Part shown: positions 63,588 to 64,000 of the stretch, piece by piece | Layout: every line of letters starts with the position of its first letter | Numbering within the stretch: the stretch's first letter is position 1 | Assembly: GCF_041346925.1 (NCBI RefSeq) | Contig: NZ_CP166840.1 | Span: forward strand, 434,001 to 498,000 | Source of the DNA: Agaribacterium sp. ZY112 | GTDB taxonomy: Bacteria > Pseudomonadota > Gammaproteobacteria > Pseudomonadales > Cellvibrionaceae | DNA length: 64,000 nt | Direction: 5' to 3' | Made by a program: the position numbers and the translations under genes | Notes under the pieces: generated by a model | Database searches by the model: none | Seen by the model: only the letters and a program-made list of their open reading frames with translations | What the model was told of the DNA's origin: nothing

Positions 63588-64000
63588 ATGAGTTTTTCAG
63601 TTAAAGGTAAAGTAGCATTGGTAACAGGTGCAAACCGTGGCATAGGTAAGGCCATTGTTGAATCACTGATTAAGCACGGCGCGTCTAAGGTCTACCTTGC
63701 TGTACGTAAGCCCCAAAGCACTCAAGAGCTCAGCCAGCGTTATGCAGATAAAGTCAGCACGGTGTATTTTGACGCTGAAGAACCCGCCTCTATTCAAGCC
63801 CTTGCCGACAGCGCCCCTGATGTCGACCTACTTATAAACAATGCGGGTGTACTTGAAGTTGCCGAGCCTCTTGCAAAAAATGCGGTCGAAGCGCTTCAAT
63901 ATGAAATGAACATTAACGTTTACGGCTTAATTCGCATGGCTCAAGCCTTTAGTCCTATTCTAGAAAAACACCCTGAATCAGCCCTAGTTCAACTCAATTC
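63588..64000 (+). CDS. Short-chain dehydrogenase/reductase, truncated by window end
   Basis: 137 codons are visible; the gene runs past the window. The N-terminal VTGANRGIGKAIVESL is the SDR cofactor loop, followed by DAEEP and the LLINNAGV (NNAG) motif near residue 90. The catalytic Ser-Tyr-Lys lies outside. AAGGAAC lies 10 bp upstream of the ATG. The likely function is an NAD(P)-dependent reductase induced when the TetR repressor is released. Confidence 0.88.
   Translation, partial: MSFSVKGKVALVTGANRGIGKAIVESLIKHGASKVYLAVRKPQSTQELSQRYADKVSTVYFDAEEPASIQALADSAPDVDLLINNAGVLEVAEPLAKNAVEALQYEMNINVYGLIRMAQAFSPILEKHPESALVQLN

Overview
The window looks like chromosome from a marine gammaproteobacterium, probably a polysaccharide-degrading relative of the Cellvibrionales (inference from gene content: an agar-type GH117 enzyme with CBM6 modules and Ser-Pro linkers, an NhaD-type antiporter, a napEDABC operon, and the ilvA/rpiA/serA neighbourhood). 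Coding density is high. No rRNA, tRNA, insertion sequence, prophage or CRISPR array was seen.

Layout. 1-1.6 kb: end of an AsmA-like gene, a MarC-family membrane protein and a small outer-membrane barrel. 1.7-5.9 kb: a periplasmic nitrate reductase operon, napEDABC, preceded by a well-placed FNR/Anr box and closed by a strong terminator. 5.9-7.4 kb: a lipoprotein lipase-like hydrolase and a Trm112-like protein. 7.4-24.1 kb: a large aryl-polyene (xanthomonadin-like) cluster arranged as two divergent arms around about 17.3 kb. A chorismatase-like enzyme probably supplies a hydroxybenzoate starter. An AMP-ligase, two ACPs, two ketosynthases, a chain-length-factor-like protein, a ketoreductase and several hotdog dehydratases build the polyene. 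Acyltransferases, a glycosyltransferase, a LolA-like carrier, an MMPL exporter and a DUF3261 lipoprotein probably attach and export it.

24-29 kb: a coiled-coil exported protein, cobQ, an orphan protein, a META-domain lipoprotein and a POTRA-less Omp85-type barrel. 29.3-37 kb: one leftward operon encoding a whole mevalonate pathway plus Idi and a short-chain prenyl diphosphate synthase (mvaD, phosphomevalonate kinase, mvaA, mevalonate kinase, idi, mvaS, ispA). This is unusual because most Gammaproteobacteria use the MEP route. 37-49.7 kb: a diguanylate cyclase, a GAF histidine kinase, NhaD, outer-membrane proteins, an isolated LpxC, an AraC regulator coupled to a second Omp85-type barrel, phospholipase A, and a GlcNAc kinase/nagA pair.

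49.9-52.8 kb: a gluconolactonase-like lipoprotein, then a two-gene unit of an MvdD/RimK-like ATP-grasp ligase and an overlapping 257-residue protein with an acidic, Ser/Thr-rich tail. This is the best candidate here for an undescribed peptide- or protein-modifying system. 53-61 kb: ilvA, rpiA and serA, interrupted by a 1174-residue GH117 enzyme with three CBM6 modules and by a 0.5-kb non-coding block full of nested inverted repeats. 61-64 kb: an alpha/beta hydrolase, a RimB-like retropepsin, and a TetR/SDR divergent pair with two near-identical operator palindromes.
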